DNA of 64,000 nt from Polyangium spumosum (lineage in GTDB: Bacteria > Myxococcota_A > Polyangia > Polyangiales > Polyangiaceae), in the NCBI RefSeq assembly GCF_009649845.1, contig NZ_WJIE01000011.1:1-64000 (forward strand), written 5' to 3'. Below are positions 63,991-64,000 of the stretch, piece after piece. The position numbers were made by a program, and so were the translations under genes. The notes below the pieces were generated by a model, which saw nothing but the letters and a program-made list of their open reading frames with translations, had not been told where the DNA came from and ran no database searches. The stretch's first letter is position 1, and the number at the start of each line of letters is the position of its first letter.

Positions 63991-64000
63991 GGCGGCCGCG

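Overview
The window is about 64 kb of high-GC chromosomal DNA, densely coding on both strands. It looks like a myxobacterium, most likely from the Sorangium/Polyangium side (Polyangiales). The grounds are the two eukaryote-type Ser/Thr kinases (one fused to a STAND-type NTPase and about 15 WD40 repeats), an FHA-sigma54 activator, an RsbR-type stress protein, many secreted lipoproteins (some with Gly-rich or Cys-rich spacers), and the near absence of A/T-rich intergenic DNA. I see no rRNA, tRNA, CRISPR array, transposase or phage module. The taxonomic call is an inference from content, not from a marker gene.

Layout. 1-6.8 kb: the 3'-truncated topB, a divergent StyA-like flavoprotein, a TVP38-family membrane protein coupled to a HEAT-like protein, an alpha/beta hydrolase and a VOC protein. 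6.8-9.9 kb: two divergent, clearly paralogous exported esterases and a lipoprotein with a c-heme motif, closed by a rho-independent terminator. 10-14.7 kb: an ABC-F ATPase, a double-GNAT protein and a glycogen-debranching-like lipoprotein. 14.7-19.4 kb: an RsbR / Maf / class III aminotransferase operon and a MATE exporter. 19.5-23.7 kb: an accessory stretch holding an HNH-like lipoprotein with a partner gene of unknown function, a coiled-coil protein, and an M91-type metallopeptidase headed by two copies of a 12-residue tag (RPPHPATVVQPK). 23.8-36.4 kb: two MscS-like channels, an LRR lipoprotein, a kinase/TPR/Cys-rich lipoprotein operon, and a sulfatase-like / adenylate cyclase / lipoprotein operon. 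36.4-43.6 kb: a second aminotransferase, lipoproteins, a metal-dependent amidohydrolase, a LysR regulator and its divergent lipoprotein. 43.6-46.1 kb: a second accessory stretch with two small Cys-rich secreted proteins, a tandem-module protein between them, a deleted and frameshifted copy of the 19.5-kb partner gene, and a ten-copy 43-bp tandem repeat. 46.1-64 kb: a YtcJ-like amidohydrolase, the kinase-NTPase-WD40 plus FHA-sigma54 operon, Bcp peroxiredoxin, a large hydrolase-like lipoprotein, an FAD oxidase, Hsp33 coupled to an M3 oligopeptidase, and a DUF350 / transglutaminase pair.

Working together. Several neighbours are translationally coupled by ATGA, TGATG or longer overlaps: TVP38-HEAT, RsbR-Maf, kinase-TPR-Cys-rich lipoprotein, cyclase-lipoprotein, M3 peptidase-Hsp33 and DUF350-transglutaminase. 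The WD40 kinase and the FHA-sigma54 activator are 5 nt apart, which suggests a direct phospho-signalling pair controlling sigma54 promoters.

The most noteworthy parts are the tagged M91 metallopeptidase (candidate injected or secreted effector), the HNH-like lipoprotein with a partner gene whose wreck lies 25 kb away in another accessory spot, the small Cys-rich cassette at 43.6-45 kb, and a dispersed REP-like palindrome family (four copies) in intergenic gaps.
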